From assembly GCF_037975245.1 (NCBI RefSeq), contig NC_092582.1:14830577-14894576 (forward strand): 64,000 nt of DNA, read 5' to 3'. The notes beneath the pieces were generated by a model. It had not been told where the DNA came from. It ran no database searches and worked only from the letters and a program-made list of their open reading frames with translations. This document shows positions 26,401-37,839 of the stretch, in pieces (position 1 is the first letter of the stretch; every line of letters begins with the position of its first letter). The DNA is from Apostichopus japonicus (taxonomy: Eukaryota; Echinodermata; Holothuroidea; Aspidochirotida; Stichopodidae). Both the position numbers and the translations under genes were made by a program.

Positions 26401-26890
26401 ACACCTCATTAATGTTTCAGAATGCACCATATCACGTTCACTGTTGGTTTTTCTTATCAATTTGAGCAGCCTAAAAAAGTTAAGTAACATGTGAGAAAAC
26501 ATTCGACTTGGTTTTACCCATTATGACTATACAAGTAACTTTTTTTTTAAAGTTAACAATCAAAAATTTTGTTTTTTATTTCTATATTATTTACTGCATT
26601 TTGGTTAATTAACGTAAAATGTTATTTTTTTACATTTTATTTTGATAATGTCTTATCAAGCCTTTCCGGTAAACCAGTTCACACTCATATATAATCTCAT
26701 TAATGTTATAGAATGTATCATTTCACGTTTATTTTTTTGTTCCTTAGCGAGAAAGCCCAAATCCCCCTCATGAGTTGGCTTCAACGGCACCACGGCCACA
26801 TCAATCCTTGAATCCGCCTCAGAAACGTACGGATGAATTTGAATCCAGTTATTTCACTGTAATGTTTTATCAATATTTCTTTTAAAGTCT
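23450..26890. other. No gene recognised; microsatellite and repeat fragments
   Basis: Contains a (CT)n/(TA)n microsatellite at about 24998-25040 and G- and C-runs near 23970 and 25190. A GC-richer island at 25600-25740 is open on both strands but has no domain I know. A phrase close to ctcattaatgtttcagaatg appears twice (about 26405 and 26698), suggesting two pieces of one repeat family. Confidence 0.4.
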
Positions 26891-26904
26891 CAATGTATGT
26901 TTGC

Positions 26905-27205
26905 TGATGAATTTCGGAAAAACAAACTTCCGAAGCAGATTCAATGTTTCTTATTCTAAATGCACTCTGACCAGGTGGGGTTAACGCAAAAGCTGTCGCA
27001 ATCTAAGGAAAGAAATTTATTTTCTGTTGCCCTTATGGCGCGAACGATTTACCGTAAAATCACTGCGACCGCCCATATCAGCATGATCATTACGCGTATG
27101 TAACCTATACATATACTCGTATCGTCCACTTTTTTTTTTACCCAATTTCACGGAGGAAACGTATGAAAACAACTTTTTATTCCTGGCAATGGAAGGAAAT
27201 GACGC
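26905..27205. repeat. Diverged copy of SRCR intron 2 sequence
   Basis: This stretch parallels about 21530-21890 in order and orientation: acaaacttccgaag, then aatgtttctta, then tattttctgttgcccttatg, then cacggaggaaacgt, then caatggaaggaaatgac. The first copy lies inside intron 2 of the SRCR gene. No SRCR exon is recognisable beside this second copy. Confidence 0.7.
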
Positions 27206-28310
27206 AATTTCGCAAGCTACATCGGTAAGATTGAAAGAAAGATACTATTCAAATATGGACCTAACAGAGGCTAGCACACAGGCCTAACGGTCGCAAACAA
27301 AACAGAGAGATTTGATCGGCGCATGATCTGTTGGGCTGGGCTTGCAAATTTTGATTGAATCTTGTAGAATCTATACTGAGTCGTTAAAAAATCTGACGAA
27401 TTTTATTCAGCTCAAAGTGTTTAACGACTTACAGATAACTCAATAAAAATAATGATTATTAATATGAAAATTGCATAGAACGGTGCTATTTTCACTGAGC
27501 TTTTAGGGAAGTAACCTAAATTTTTGCAAACACACACATTGAGACTTTAATCATTTCCAAAGGTTAGATTGGTAAAAGTTTGGCCTCCGATACACCAAAA
27601 GAGAGAGAGAGACTAGGTCAAGCAAAAGGACAACCGAAAAGTTAAAAAAAATGTCACCTTCCTAACCTTACATATCAACTTCCCAAGTCAAATATACAAT
27701 ATTCTGGGGGGAAATTATGCACAGTCGAGAAATTATTTCTTTCGCGAAATTAGGGATGACTAAGTATATATAATTCCGGTTGTAGTGTTCCTTCATTATT
27801 AATAATTCAACAGCTAAGATAAAACATATAATGCTATCGCGTACAAATTTAAAATCTCCTATAATGTCATAAGACCCAAATGAAATTGTCCTCTTTCAGT
27901 TGATTTTTTATATTTATATTTAGAGGTGAACATGATAATGTCTTCATTAATGTTTGACATTACTGTATAAATACATAAATAGTATGTTGCACTTACCTGT
28001 TGACAATGTTCAAGAGAAGCTAAATATATCTTCAGTCTTTATGAGTTGAAGTCTTGTTTGTAACATCGGATATCTTCTGGAAGTCTTCAAAGTGTTACGT
28101 TCTTTTAGAACAATGTGTCGTGCGCACGATGTGACGATGTGTATGCTACAATGACACTATACACCCATATATATACAGTCGTCTTACGGCCAGTCATGTG
28201 ATTACCAGCATAGCGATAACGGGAAGTGCCGTTTCCGGCCATCTAGAGGGTTTGTAAATCTCAAAATTTTCTTGTACGCTTCGCGCCAACTCATGGTGGC
28301 GCTACGCTTA
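27206..28310. other. No gene recognised; possible isolated splice donor
   Basis: A minus-strand AACAG/GTAAGTGC donor-like sequence lies at about 27996 with a 5'-UTR-like stretch behind it. No coding exon can be attached to it. The end of this interval (28228-28320) is part of a repeat that was later split by the P-like element. Confidence 0.3.
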
Positions 28311-28320
28311 GATAGTCAAC
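28228..28320. repeat. Repeat with conserved core, left part (split by P-like element)
   Basis: Carries cgcgccaactcatggtggcgc and cttagatag, the reverse-orientation version of the core also found at 15930-15975, 33300-33345 and 33993-34045. Its continuation lies at 32849-32905 on the other side of the transposon. Confidence 0.65.
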
Positions 28321-28834
28321 AGAGCCGTATATAGAGAGAGTTTGGCCAACCATGTAACCGATTTGGATTGGTCGAGAGGGAAAACGCCCACACAGGGTGG
28401 TAAAATAGGTCCACTTGAAAACTTTATAGCAGACGACACGCATACTCACAGTGTATAAACTATCGTTTGTGTACACGCAAAAAGTACGAAATTATGAAAG
28501 AAATGGTGCTGGGGATGCTGCAATCGGTCAGAACATGGATATTGTTGTTTGATTATCCGACTGACCATAAAAGAAGAGGAATTTTTGGAATTAGAAAGAA
28601 CAAGATGGAGATCTAATGAAAAAAGTCTGTGTAGCCTAGGCCCATACTAGCCATAGGCCCTAGTGTAATACGAGTAATGCACAAGCAATGCGAGAAGTTT
28701 ACGTTCAGACTGGTTTCTGTAATTACATGCATGGCTATTCTCTCTCGTTTTACGATCCACAAATTCGATTTCATTATGCCAGCTCTCCTAATCATAGGCA
28801 TGGCAGTTTCAGTCGCACATATAGTTATCCTAAT

Positions 28835-29108
28835 GGCCGTGGCTATTCTTACGACGAGTCGTAACAATTATTTATAAACTAGTCTTACGACAAAGGCAAA
28901 TTCAAGCGCAGTAAAGTAAATAAAGCAACTGCGCATGTAGTAGGGGTAACCCTAAACATAACCCTAAACCTCAATCCTAACCCTAACCCTAACCGGAAAT
29001 TATTGTTTCTCCTCGTCGTAAAAATAGTACTCCTGGTCATGAAAATAGCAACTGCGCATGCGTAGTCGGTAATTATTGTTACGACTAGTCGTAACAATAG
29101 CCACTTTG
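28835..29108. mobile_element. Small inverted-repeat element (MITE) with telomere-like repeats
   Basis: Nested in the P-like element. Ends are GTGGCTATTCTTACGACGAG and, in reverse complement, GTGGCTATTGTTACGACTAG; the inverted repeats run about 31 bp with two mismatches. It is flanked by the 9-bp direct repeat tatcctaat (28826-28834 and 29109-29117). The interior has ccctaa repeats at about 28948-28995 and two direct copies of gcaactgcgcatg. A 9-bp duplication would fit a Mutator-like origin. Non-coding. Confidence 0.7.
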
Positions 29109-30831
29109 TATCCTAATTCCTAGTTATTGTATGCCTAGGCTATGCCTAGCCTAAAAAAGTATCACTTTTAGTTTAATGTAAAGGGTGGGCTAGCCTCTAG
29201 GCATCACGTATAGCCCTAATCCTTAGTTAAGCCCGAAGCATAAGTTAAGCCTGGGCTTAGTTAGACCTGGACCATTCTTGCTATTACTACAACTGTTATA
29301 GCACATTACATAATATGGCACAGTATAAGGCCCAATTAAACTAGGTCTAAGAAAACAAAGTAGCCTAGGCCTAAACTAGTTAGGCTAGGTCTATACTCAT
29401 TGGCAACTTGTGGGTTGTGTACACATACAAACCTAATTACACATACAGGCCTAATTATATAGACCCTTTTAGTATGTCATAAACAAGTGCCCAAATGGTT
29501 AAATGATCTTGGTTTGTGTTAATTGTCAGCATTGGCCTAGCCTTTTTAGGCTAACATGAATTCAGCCTAATTTTTTCTTCTTCAAAAGTATAGCCTAGGC
29601 CTTGGTTTAATTTGGATGCAGTCAACTATCATTTATCAAAGTTGCATCAGTACCTCCTTATTCCCTTAATTGACACCCACATTGACGATTGAAGTTAAAA
29701 ACCTTTTTAAATTATCTTTAGACAGTAAATTTTAACTCCCTGAATTTCAGGACTTTTTTTACAAATCAAAGGTGACATGTGCTCTGAAGAAAAACTCCTA
29801 ACATAAAAAGCCACAGTTAGCAGACTGTGATAGTGACAAACCTGGTGAGTGACTTCTAGACTGAAATCCAGTTCCTGCACCACAGCAATAAAGTCTTTGT
29901 TTTAATCAATGCACTTGTGTGTTTGAAACTTTCAAATGGACACTCAATGGCAGTTGGTTAAGATATAAGGTTTTACCTTCATCATGGAGAGTTGAAGGGA
30001 ATCTGCCTCATCATCTGAATAATGGACTCAAGGATAGCAACAAATCATGATTGGATAATGATTTTGAGCAAGTAAATATCTGGCAATTTGAAAGTTTGTA
30101 TTATTTTTTTACATATTATTTAAGCTGTTTAGCTCACACACAAGCAAATGATCAAGTGACAACAACCGATGCAGTATATTTAAAGGTATTGAAGACTTGC
30201 CCTAAAGCGCATGCCGCGCTCTGAAAAAGTTTACTTTCCGTTGCTTGCAAGTGAAGTTTTTTTTGTGTCGCTACAAAATGCAGACAGTAATGAAACCCGA
30301 TACCTTGTTATCTTTTATCTAGACCTGAGATGTCCACGCTGCTATGTGCACTGTGTTGTGGGTATTGACTGTGATGTTTGTATTGACTGTACACTAATGT
30401 CTATTTACAGATGGTAGCAAGCTGTATGTGTATTTTCTGGGATCAATGGTGGTGTCTAACACTTCTGTTACACCGCATTCGAAACTAGGTCAGATAACCT
30501 GCATGAGACGTTTCTTTGTGCACGAGTCTCCACACCCTTTAAGGAGAAGTATTTATATCCCATTAATAGAGAAAGAATTATGTTTCAATTGGTAGCATGC
30601 AACTTAAAATTTTGCAAACATTAGATACAATCAAACAATAACAAGGTTCATTTACAAGGTAATCTACTGCCCTTTATTTCACATTAGTCTGTCACATCAG
30701 AAGGTCACAGCTTTCAATAATTATACAAACAAATTCCCTTGATGGGTGCTTCGTTAGATTCCTGCAATTTTCAAGTTTATCAATGTAATAAGTTCTGAAT
30801 GTGGCAATGTGGAGAAGCTTTGGGATAATCT

Positions 30832-31390
30832 GTGGATAAGACTGCCAGACTATCAACAAGATTCCACATCCATGCAACTCCAACTGCTTCCTTCACCTCC
30901 TTGCAGATGTACCACATGTCCAAAAAAAAGTCAGCATTGGTTAATGTAATTAAAATCTGGCTTCCTCCTGAGCTGGCAAATACACATGAATTGTCAAGTA
31001 CAGAGGTCAGTGTGAAACCACTGAAAGATCTTCTCAGCTTTCAAGAAAACAAAGACTTGAAGCCAAATTGACAGAGGCCACACTGATACCATTCCACTCT
31101 CATAAGATGAAGGTATCACACACACTTCATTTTGCTTCTGCGATGCAGTGCCTAGTAGACTGTGAGGGTCACCCAATGGATGTTTTAACAACTGCCTGGT
31201 TTATAGAGCTCTACAACAGATAATTCATCCTAATGTCTAGTCGTCATCCTGTCATGGCCTTGAGCAAGTTGAACCCACTTCAACACAAAGCAGCTATTGA
31301 ATTCTTGTCTAGGTACTGTCAAATCCACATCACCATCATTGCTGGTTCCAGCTACGCTGACCATGATAAAAGAGTATAATGAGGGTTTTT
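30832..31390 (+). pseudogene. P-element/THAP9-like transposase remnant
   Basis: One frame (30832-31071) gives a segment ending in KPLKDLLSFQENKDLKP. A +1 shift near 31065 continues as KLTEATLIPFHSHKMKVS, and later TAWFIELYN followed, after a stop, by MSSRHPVMALSKLNPLQ. The order of an LT..H-like box, KMKV, an FIEL..N box and an NSR-P-like box is that of the C-terminal half of P-superfamily transposases, as I recall the family. At least one frameshift and one internal stop are visible. No THAP zinc finger was found upstream. Confidence 0.6.
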
Positions 31391-33009
31391 TAATTCATCC
31401 AACAGAGCTTGCATTCCAGTACCTTTGGGCATCTGAAAAGATATTCAGAAATTGTTATATATGAGTGTGTTTGTATGCATGCATATGTGTGATTTTCTTG
31501 CTTTACAGAACAGCTCCATTTTGATAAGCTATGTAACGTGGAAACCTGCCAATCATATGTTTGAAATAGGACAGGCTGAAACGATTCTTAAATGAAAAGC
31601 TTAACGACTTCTTGCATTTTTATACATCACTGTTCAGGTAAGGCCAGTAAGGGCAGTATGAAGAATAAGTAACAATTAATAATTATCATTATGGCCATTT
31701 GCTGTCTGCATAATAACAAACTGAATGATGTCATCAGCCCTATGCTCAGTTGACAACACTGACAAGTAGGCACACTATGTCAGTGTGATCCATGAAACCT
31801 CATTAAGGACATGACCGTATAGTATATATGTTAATGGAAAATATATAAGCTACAACATACACCAGTATTCAGTTGTTGCAGGTTTTTTTTTTCTCGACAG
31901 ACCCATTCAATCTGTCGCACCTACTATAGCCTAGTACTACATTCCTGAGAAATTAACACCACAATATCAGTCTTAGGTTTGCCCACAGACTCCCAACTAT
32001 TGCTAACTCCTACACTCAAGTATATAGTTTAGTTTAGTAGAAAAAAAGACCAGGAGAGACATTCAAGTCCCCATTAAGGACCCTAAGGCTATATGAGAGG
32101 AATAAAACCGAGGACATCAAATGTCATACCCAATTACAATGCTTAATGTACTCATCCAAAGTATTCTTAAACCCATTCACACTACTTGCAATTCAACCTT
32201 CTCAGGCAAACCATTCAATCCATTCACAACACTTGTATAAGTTGTATTAGACTTTAGAGAAAAAGTTATGCCGAATATTAATCCTACTATGTAACTTCTG
32301 GAGTTTAATACAATGACCTCTGGTACAACTACTTTTTGGCAAACCTGAAAAGATCAGTGAAGCATAAATTGTCATTTTATGTGTAGGCCTACTTTATTTA
32401 ATTGAAGGATCTATTAATGTAGGCCTGATGCTATAGTTGTGCGTCTGTAATCTAGCCTAGCCAGGACTGTGATGTGTGCTTTTCGTTTGTATGACTAAAG
32501 TAGGACTAGTAGTATGAGGCGTAAAATAAAACAAGTGTAATGACAGGTTTTCAGCTAGTTTTCTATGCATTTCAGGTGTGAAGATAAACGTAAATGTCAT
32601 TAACTAACGCATACTCTAATTCATTACCTGATATCCATTTTGTTCCTCGTATGCCTGTCAAAATCTGACATTCTGAGTCGCTTCGTTTGTTCGCAACGAG
32701 CACAGTGTGCAAAGCTGCTATATATTGTGTGTGGTGTTTTTCGTGTTTCGCGCAACTGGTAACGACAACTGGACCTATTTTGATGCCCATGGTTTGCGTG
32801 TGACGTCACAAATCGCCAGTTGGCCAAACTCTCTCTATATACGGCTCTGATAGTCAACAAGGTCATATCCCCCCCACTCTGAAGTACGGATCGCCGCCCA
32901 TGGTAATTGGCATGCGATGTAATCCCGATGCATGTCTATCTCATATTCACATTAAGATGCGGAGCGCGCGAAAAGTTTGGGTTATATTTTCTATACATTG
33001 CTAGCTGTC

Positions 33010-33258
33010 ATTGTGAAATAACCATTGGTGGGTGTTTTCTTAGATCTTTCAAACGCTTTCGACAATGTTAACCATGCTTCCTTTCACTACAGATACTTAA
33101 TTTAATATGGAATCCGTGGAGTTGCCTATAATTAGTTTCGGAAGCTATATTTATCTGATAGAAAGCATGTCGAATGTATTAATTAAATATTTTCAAAGCC
33201 CAGGGCTATGACTCGTTGCGTACCGCAAGGTTCTATACTTGGACCAATACTATTTCCA
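33010..33258 (+). pseudogene. LINE reverse transcriptase fragment
   Basis: Two frames give an LDLSNAFDNVNHASF segment, a YGIRGVAYN segment and an RCVPQGSILGPILF segment. These are the conserved reverse-transcriptase blocks (D..KAFD.V.H, GI.G, and G.PQGS.LGP.LF) of CR1/L2/Jockey LINEs. Internal stops are present (after YRYLI and YN), and the catalytic YADD block is missing because another repeat begins at about 33256. Confidence 0.75.
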
Positions 33259-33410
33259 GGCGCGTATCCAGGATTTTCTAACCCGGGGGGGCGCGAATTA
33301 CTATCTAAGCGGAGCGCCACCATCGGTTGGCGCGCAGCGTACAAGAAAATTTCTGGTTTTGATACCCCCCAGATCACTGGAAACGGCACTTCTCGGGCTT
33401 GAAATGACCA
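33258..33410. mobile_element. Repeat fragment with conserved core
   Basis: Begins ggcgcgtatccaggatttt, has a G-run, then the core ctatctaagcggagcgccac followed by ggttggcgcgcagcg. It abuts the truncated reverse transcriptase directly. The right end and any target duplication were not found. Confidence 0.55.
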
Positions 33411-33930
33411 ACCAGATGTACACTTTTGGCGTGAGAACCAAGTATTTCCTAATAGTTTTTTTTCCATCCATAACCATTTTGAAGATTGTCAACCTGGCAC
33501 ACGTCATGTTCGACCTGATCGCATCTCCTGTGGGTCTTTGCTTTTGTAGGTGATTCTACGTCGCGGCCCACAATACCCGTCAGCCCCACTTTTCAAGGTT
33601 TTAAGCCCCAAATTTGTTCAGAATTTGAAAATTCACATTTCTCGTGAATAAACTCACTTCAAAACATACCCAAAATTTCATCTATGGACAACCAATATAG
33701 AAAAACTTCCTTCAACCCCTAACAGACCGGTCAAAATTGCACGAGTAGAGGGAAGTGTGATGCAGAATGTTGGTCAGAAATTTTCGAAAATTCAGACACA
33801 GTTAATTTATTGGTGTACAAATATTAAACCTCTTATAACGGCTATTATAAAACTTGGTTGAAGGAAATGAAAAAATAGCAGATATTTCCGAAACCGAACA
33901 CTACACACATAGGCGTAGGAGGCGCGGCGG

Positions 33931-34313
33931 CAGTGGCGGAGCTAGGGGTATTGGTCAGGAGGGGCGAGAATGGTCTGTAGGGGCGCTTTCGACACTATCT
34001 AAGCGGAGCGCCACCACTGGTTGGCGCGTAGCGCACAGAAAATTTTTGAGTAAAGATACTCCCTAGATCGCCGGAAATGACCCTTTCAGGGCCTTGCTAA
34101 TATGCAGATAAACGAAGAATAAGGTGTCATCGCCAAATTACACCAACAAAATGTGACAAATGTCTAGTAAGTAGATGAGAGCGCAATAAAAAGTCAATAA
34201 TCTAGAATAAGTAAAAAGAGTTAAAGAGCTGAAAAAGGCGCCAGCAGTCCATTTGAGTCCGTCGGGGGGGGGGGGGGGAATCCGCCCCTGACCGTATGGA
34301 CGCTCCGCCACTG
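33931..34313. mobile_element. Nested hAT-type non-autonomous element
   Basis: Begins CAGTGGCGGAGC and ends GCTCCGCCACTG, a perfect 12-bp inverted repeat. It is flanked by the 8-bp direct repeat cgcggcgg (33923-33930 and 34314-34321). CAG...CTG ends with an 8-bp duplication are the hAT signature. It carries the same core (ctatctaagcggagcgccac) as the other elements. It is inserted in another repeat that starts cataggcgtaggaggcg at about 33908, resembling the left end of the element at 15011. Confidence 0.8.
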
Positions 34314-34321
34314 CGCGGCGG

Positions 34322-35640
34322 GGGTGCAGCCCCTAATTCGCCATTACTAATGTAAAAGAGAGTTTTGACATAATTGGACCTCCATGCATTTTATATATCT
34401 ACATGAGACATGTCATTGTTTACATAAGCATCCCGCGGTATACTGCGCAATTTGAACGGACCGTACGGTACATGATGGCATGCGATGTAATAACCGATGC
34501 TTGCTTATATGATATTGACATTGACACGTTGAACGCAATCCAAACTATTTTCGCTTTGTTAATGTATAGGTATTTAAAATACAGTTTTGCGTCACAATTT
34601 TGATAAATATTTCAAGTATAACTGTGATATTTATAACAATAACACTCGTTTATCTAGACGTCTTCGTACGAATTTTAGTACACCACAGAAATTTCTCACC
34701 GCCTTTTTTTCAAAACACCGTTGTCAGTTTATGGACTTGTTAAGATAGTATGCATAACAAAATCCCAAAACTATAGTTTGCTTTAAATCTAAACTGACAT
34801 CTCATTTGCTTAATGATTATTGTTTCTAGGTGTTTTTTATTTTTATTTTTCATCTTTCATTGTTCCTGTATTAATACATGTATTAATGTATTATGTATTA
34901 AAACTGTATTAATACATAATACATAAATATGTTGCTTTGCACGTGGACCTCGCAGAAACCACCATAAGATGGATTCGATAGGTGGTACAATTTGAACTAT
35001 ATTGAGGCAATGTTCTATAAGTAACCCACCCCTATATGGTCCAAAGGGCTTCGGTGGAAGAGGGTTCAATCTGGTCATGGTAGGGGGTGGGAATGTGAAG
35101 CAGATTTCAAGATTGGGGTGGGGGGTCAGGCAGTCAGTGACATGTGACTTTCATTTAAGAGGGGAGGGAACCATAAAGTTACCGCACCATACTTTAAAAC
35201 ATTCCAACAAAATGGATTCTTTGCTATAGCTATTCATTCCGTACCACAAATTCCAGTACTTGAATTACATCAACAAAGGGGCACCCTTGAATCATATTTT
35301 TGTTGTTTTTTCCAACAAAAGACGTAGGCCTAACCTGATTCCCTTCGAAAGGAAATAGATCCTACAGATGATTCCCGCTGATTTCCAGTCTAAATGTCTA
35401 TATAATTATGTGGTGTTACAGGAAGGCAATTATATGGTTCATCGTTCATATGGGCAACTTTTGTGAGTTCTGTACGATTCACATATTTGTCGTGCACAAC
35501 ATTATAACGTTAAAGAGACCGTATGCAACCGAACCCGCTGTCAACCGACACCACTCACAATTGTTAATAATTTTTCTTTATTGATATATTCTTCATTAAT
35601 TTTAATGCAATAGGACTATGCTTACTATAATCTAAAAGTT
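34322..35640. other. No gene recognised
   Basis: AT-rich with an imperfect inverted repeat of gtattaatacat words at about 34868-34925. A GT-rich stretch at 35080-35125 is the only compositional change. The sequence near 34466-34510 weakly echoes 32912-32950 (gcatgcgatgtaat). Confidence 0.35.
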
Positions 35641-35649
35641 TCTAGTGTA

Positions 35650-36235
35650 AAAGTTTCTAGACGAAATGCCAGCATAAAAATACTGCTCTTTTCCCCTGCC
35701 TTGATTCAGCTCTTTAAATACTTTATGTATACGCTGTAAATGTCAGAAGTCAAGGTAAAATCAAGCAGCGGCTTAACGAATTGCCCGCATAAAAATACTG
35801 CTCATTTTACCTGACTGAATTCAGCTCCTTATAAATACTTTTATGTATACTCTGTGAATGTCAGAAGTCAACGTAAAGTATAACATTGTCTAGACGAAAT
35901 GCCTGGCAACAAAATACTGCTCTTTTCAGGTGACAAAATTCAGCAACTTATAAATACAGTTATGCATATTCTGTCAATGTCGTCAGAAATCAACGTCAAG
36001 TAAAATATTATCTAGACGAAACACCAGCATAAAAATACGGCTCATTTCAACCGATGTTAATCAGCTCCTTAAAGACTTTATGAATACGATGTGAATGTCA
36101 GGAATCAAGGTAAAGTAAAACGAGTGCCTCTCGACACGGCAAAATACCAGCGACAAAATATTCGGCTCTTTTCACCTGATTTACTTACGCCCCTTATAGA
36201 TGCTGTAGAAAAAATACGTTTAGATCTCGACGACA
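35650..36235. repeat. ~120-bp tandem repeat, five units
   Basis: The phrase aaaatactgctc and its variants recur at about 35681, 35796, 35915, 36036 and 36161, a period of 115-125 bases. Each unit also has an ataaatact-tatg-ata segment, a gaatgtcagaa segment and, in most, tctagacgaa. Units are diverged; no coding potential. Confidence 0.8.
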
Positions 36236-36436
36236 CGAAAACAAGCAGCCTCTATAATGGCTGGTACATGCTCACAACTTTTATAAACATCTGTCGGGTA
36301 ACTTACCATTATACCCGTGCAGTTTTATCCATGTTTTATTGAAAAGTTGAGCGAATTTTCTTGTTCAACCCCAATCCCAATCCACTATCATGTATCCTCT
36401 GCTAGTTCGGACATACCTTTCCCATTACAGTATAAA

Positions 36437-36610
36437 GGAGTGTTAGCTCAGTGGAGTGTTCAGTGTAGCTCGTAGGAGTGTTAGATCAGTGGTTAACGCC
36501 GGTGCCTTCCAATCATATAAGGTCCCCGGTTCGAGTCACTCCAAGATTAATGTATGTCGTCCAGTTACAGAGTTGTTGACAATTAACAATTCCTAATCAT
36601 GGACGTTAAA
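36437..36610 (+). mobile_element. tRNA-derived SINE with duplicated head
   Basis: The 36475-36543 segment has a Pol III A box (ttagatcagtggttaac) and B box (ggttcgagtc). Its middle (tgccttccaa) resembles the anticodon arm of tRNA-Gly(TCC). The 3' side of the T stem is missing, so it is not a functional tRNA. An extra partial head (ggagtgttagctcagtgg) precedes it at 36437-36454. The following unrelated body and flanks have no clear target duplication. Confidence 0.55.
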
Positions 36611-37404
36611 TATGAATCTAAGAGACTGACTTCGGTTATTAGAGAACGCCAAGGGAGTTGTTATATGTACTATTGGAGTGACCTGTTATAATTTGTAGTG
36701 TCGGACATGTGGCTAATTTTTACACACAATGAAAGTTCACCTCTGCACTGTGGGCATTGCAATTCATAGATTGTCTGAACTCATAATATTTTCTAAAACC
36801 CTGTCATCTGGATGCTAAATTCTTGCGTTCGCAACGATGCTGTTATATAGCACAGATTTTATGTAAATTGAGTAAGGTCTGAGTGATGAAAAATACATGT
36901 AGTGAATCATTGTATGTGAGGTTTTACATTTCGCCTATTTTCTTTACAGTTGATAGCCGAAAATAAGCCTATTTTTTTATACATTCGTATTGGTTGTAAG
37001 ACTTAGGCTAGTGAAGCTCGGATTAAAACAATACTAAATACTTATACATCTCACAATTAGCCACCTGAAGAATATACAGTCATCTGAATAATTGTGCAGT
37101 AAATACTAAACAATTTTAGAACATGTTATAATTTATTATTCATGATCATTGAGCTAGCTGAAAACCGAAATGTACTGTGCCAGAATGAGAAACTACAAGA
37201 GAGCAAAAACATGATCGAGGGAATTAAGATATACCAGCGGACACAAGAAAGCGTGCAGCAGCCATGGTAATCGTGGAGGATAACCAATCAGAACGGTGGC
37301 GAAAGAATTCGGACTGTGTCATGTGACTTTGTACAGACTTGTTAGACAAGTTCAAGGTAATTACACGAAAACTTCTCAAATTTACTTTCACATCCGAAAT
37401 AACA

Positions 37405-37470
37405 AGGTGCTGGGGCCGAGTGGATAAAGGCGGTGGCATTCAGTGATGTCATTTGATGGAGATTGGTAAT
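37405..37470 (+). mobile_element. tRNA-like SINE head fragment
   Basis: gtgctggggccgagtggata followed by aaggcggtggcatt looks like the 5' half of a Ser/Leu-type tRNA with an A box. No B box follows, so this is a fragment. Confidence 0.4.
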
Positions 37471-37564
37471 GAACCATAGGGTGGCAAAATTTCAAACAGA
37501 TTTCAAGCCGAGGTGAAGAATTCCCCATCAAAAACTTATGAAGTATACATCTGTTCTAATTTAA

Positions 37565-37835
37565 AAGAGTAGCCGAATGGAAAAAGGCAATAGCAATTGA
37601 AGCAATGAGGCTTAGCAACCGGGAGGTTCCGGGTTTGAAACCCGACCGGGTCATAGTAAGGTGGGTTTTCATCCAAGAGCAATCTACGGTTTTCCCTCTG
37701 AAATGACTTTCTATATTGAAAAGATTCCAAATTTGAGTTAAAAAGTTGAATTAGAAGCCACCCGACGTGTACTAGTTATAATGCATGAGCCCCTGCGGGC
37801 TTCTTCCACATTTGTGGTCGCTTTAAAAAAAACAA
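37565..37835 (+). mobile_element. tRNA-derived SINE
   Basis: A box at about 37569 (gtagccgaatgg) and B box at about 37629 (ggtttgaaaccc) with a strong T-stem-like ccgggtttgaaacccg context. Downstream, gtgggttttcatccaagagc and acggttttccctct resemble the central domain shared by MetaSINE-type SINEs, as I recall it. The element ends near a run of A at 37828. Confidence 0.55.
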
Positions 37836-37839
37836 ATGC

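Larger units (their letters stand above)
28321..32848 (+). mobile_element. P-element-like DNA transposon, decayed
   Basis: Starts AGAGCCGTATATAG and ends with its exact reverse complement; the terminal inverted repeat is 30 bp and perfect (28321-28350 and 32819-32848). It is flanked by the 10-bp direct repeat gatagtcaac (28311-28320 and 32849-32858). Removing the element and one flank rejoins an older repeat at the word cttagatagtcaacaagg. Inside, 30832-31390 encodes fragments of a P/THAP9-type transposase. P elements have ~31-bp inverted repeats and 8-bp target duplications, so the 10-bp repeat may include chance matches at the edge. Perfect termini around a broken coding region suggest mobilisation in trans, or recent insertion of a defective copy. 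Confidence 0.75.

Noticed and set aside
28948-28995. CCCTAA repeats as a real or former telomere
   Set aside because: Only a few imperfect units, located inside a small inverted-repeat element.
30211-30417. 68-residue frame within the P-like element as the transposase start
   Set aside because: It shows no THAP finger (C-x2-4-C with later C and H) and no recognisable transposase block.
36475-36543. Functional tRNA-Gly gene
   Set aside because: The 3' half of the T stem is missing and a partial second head precedes it, as in a SINE.
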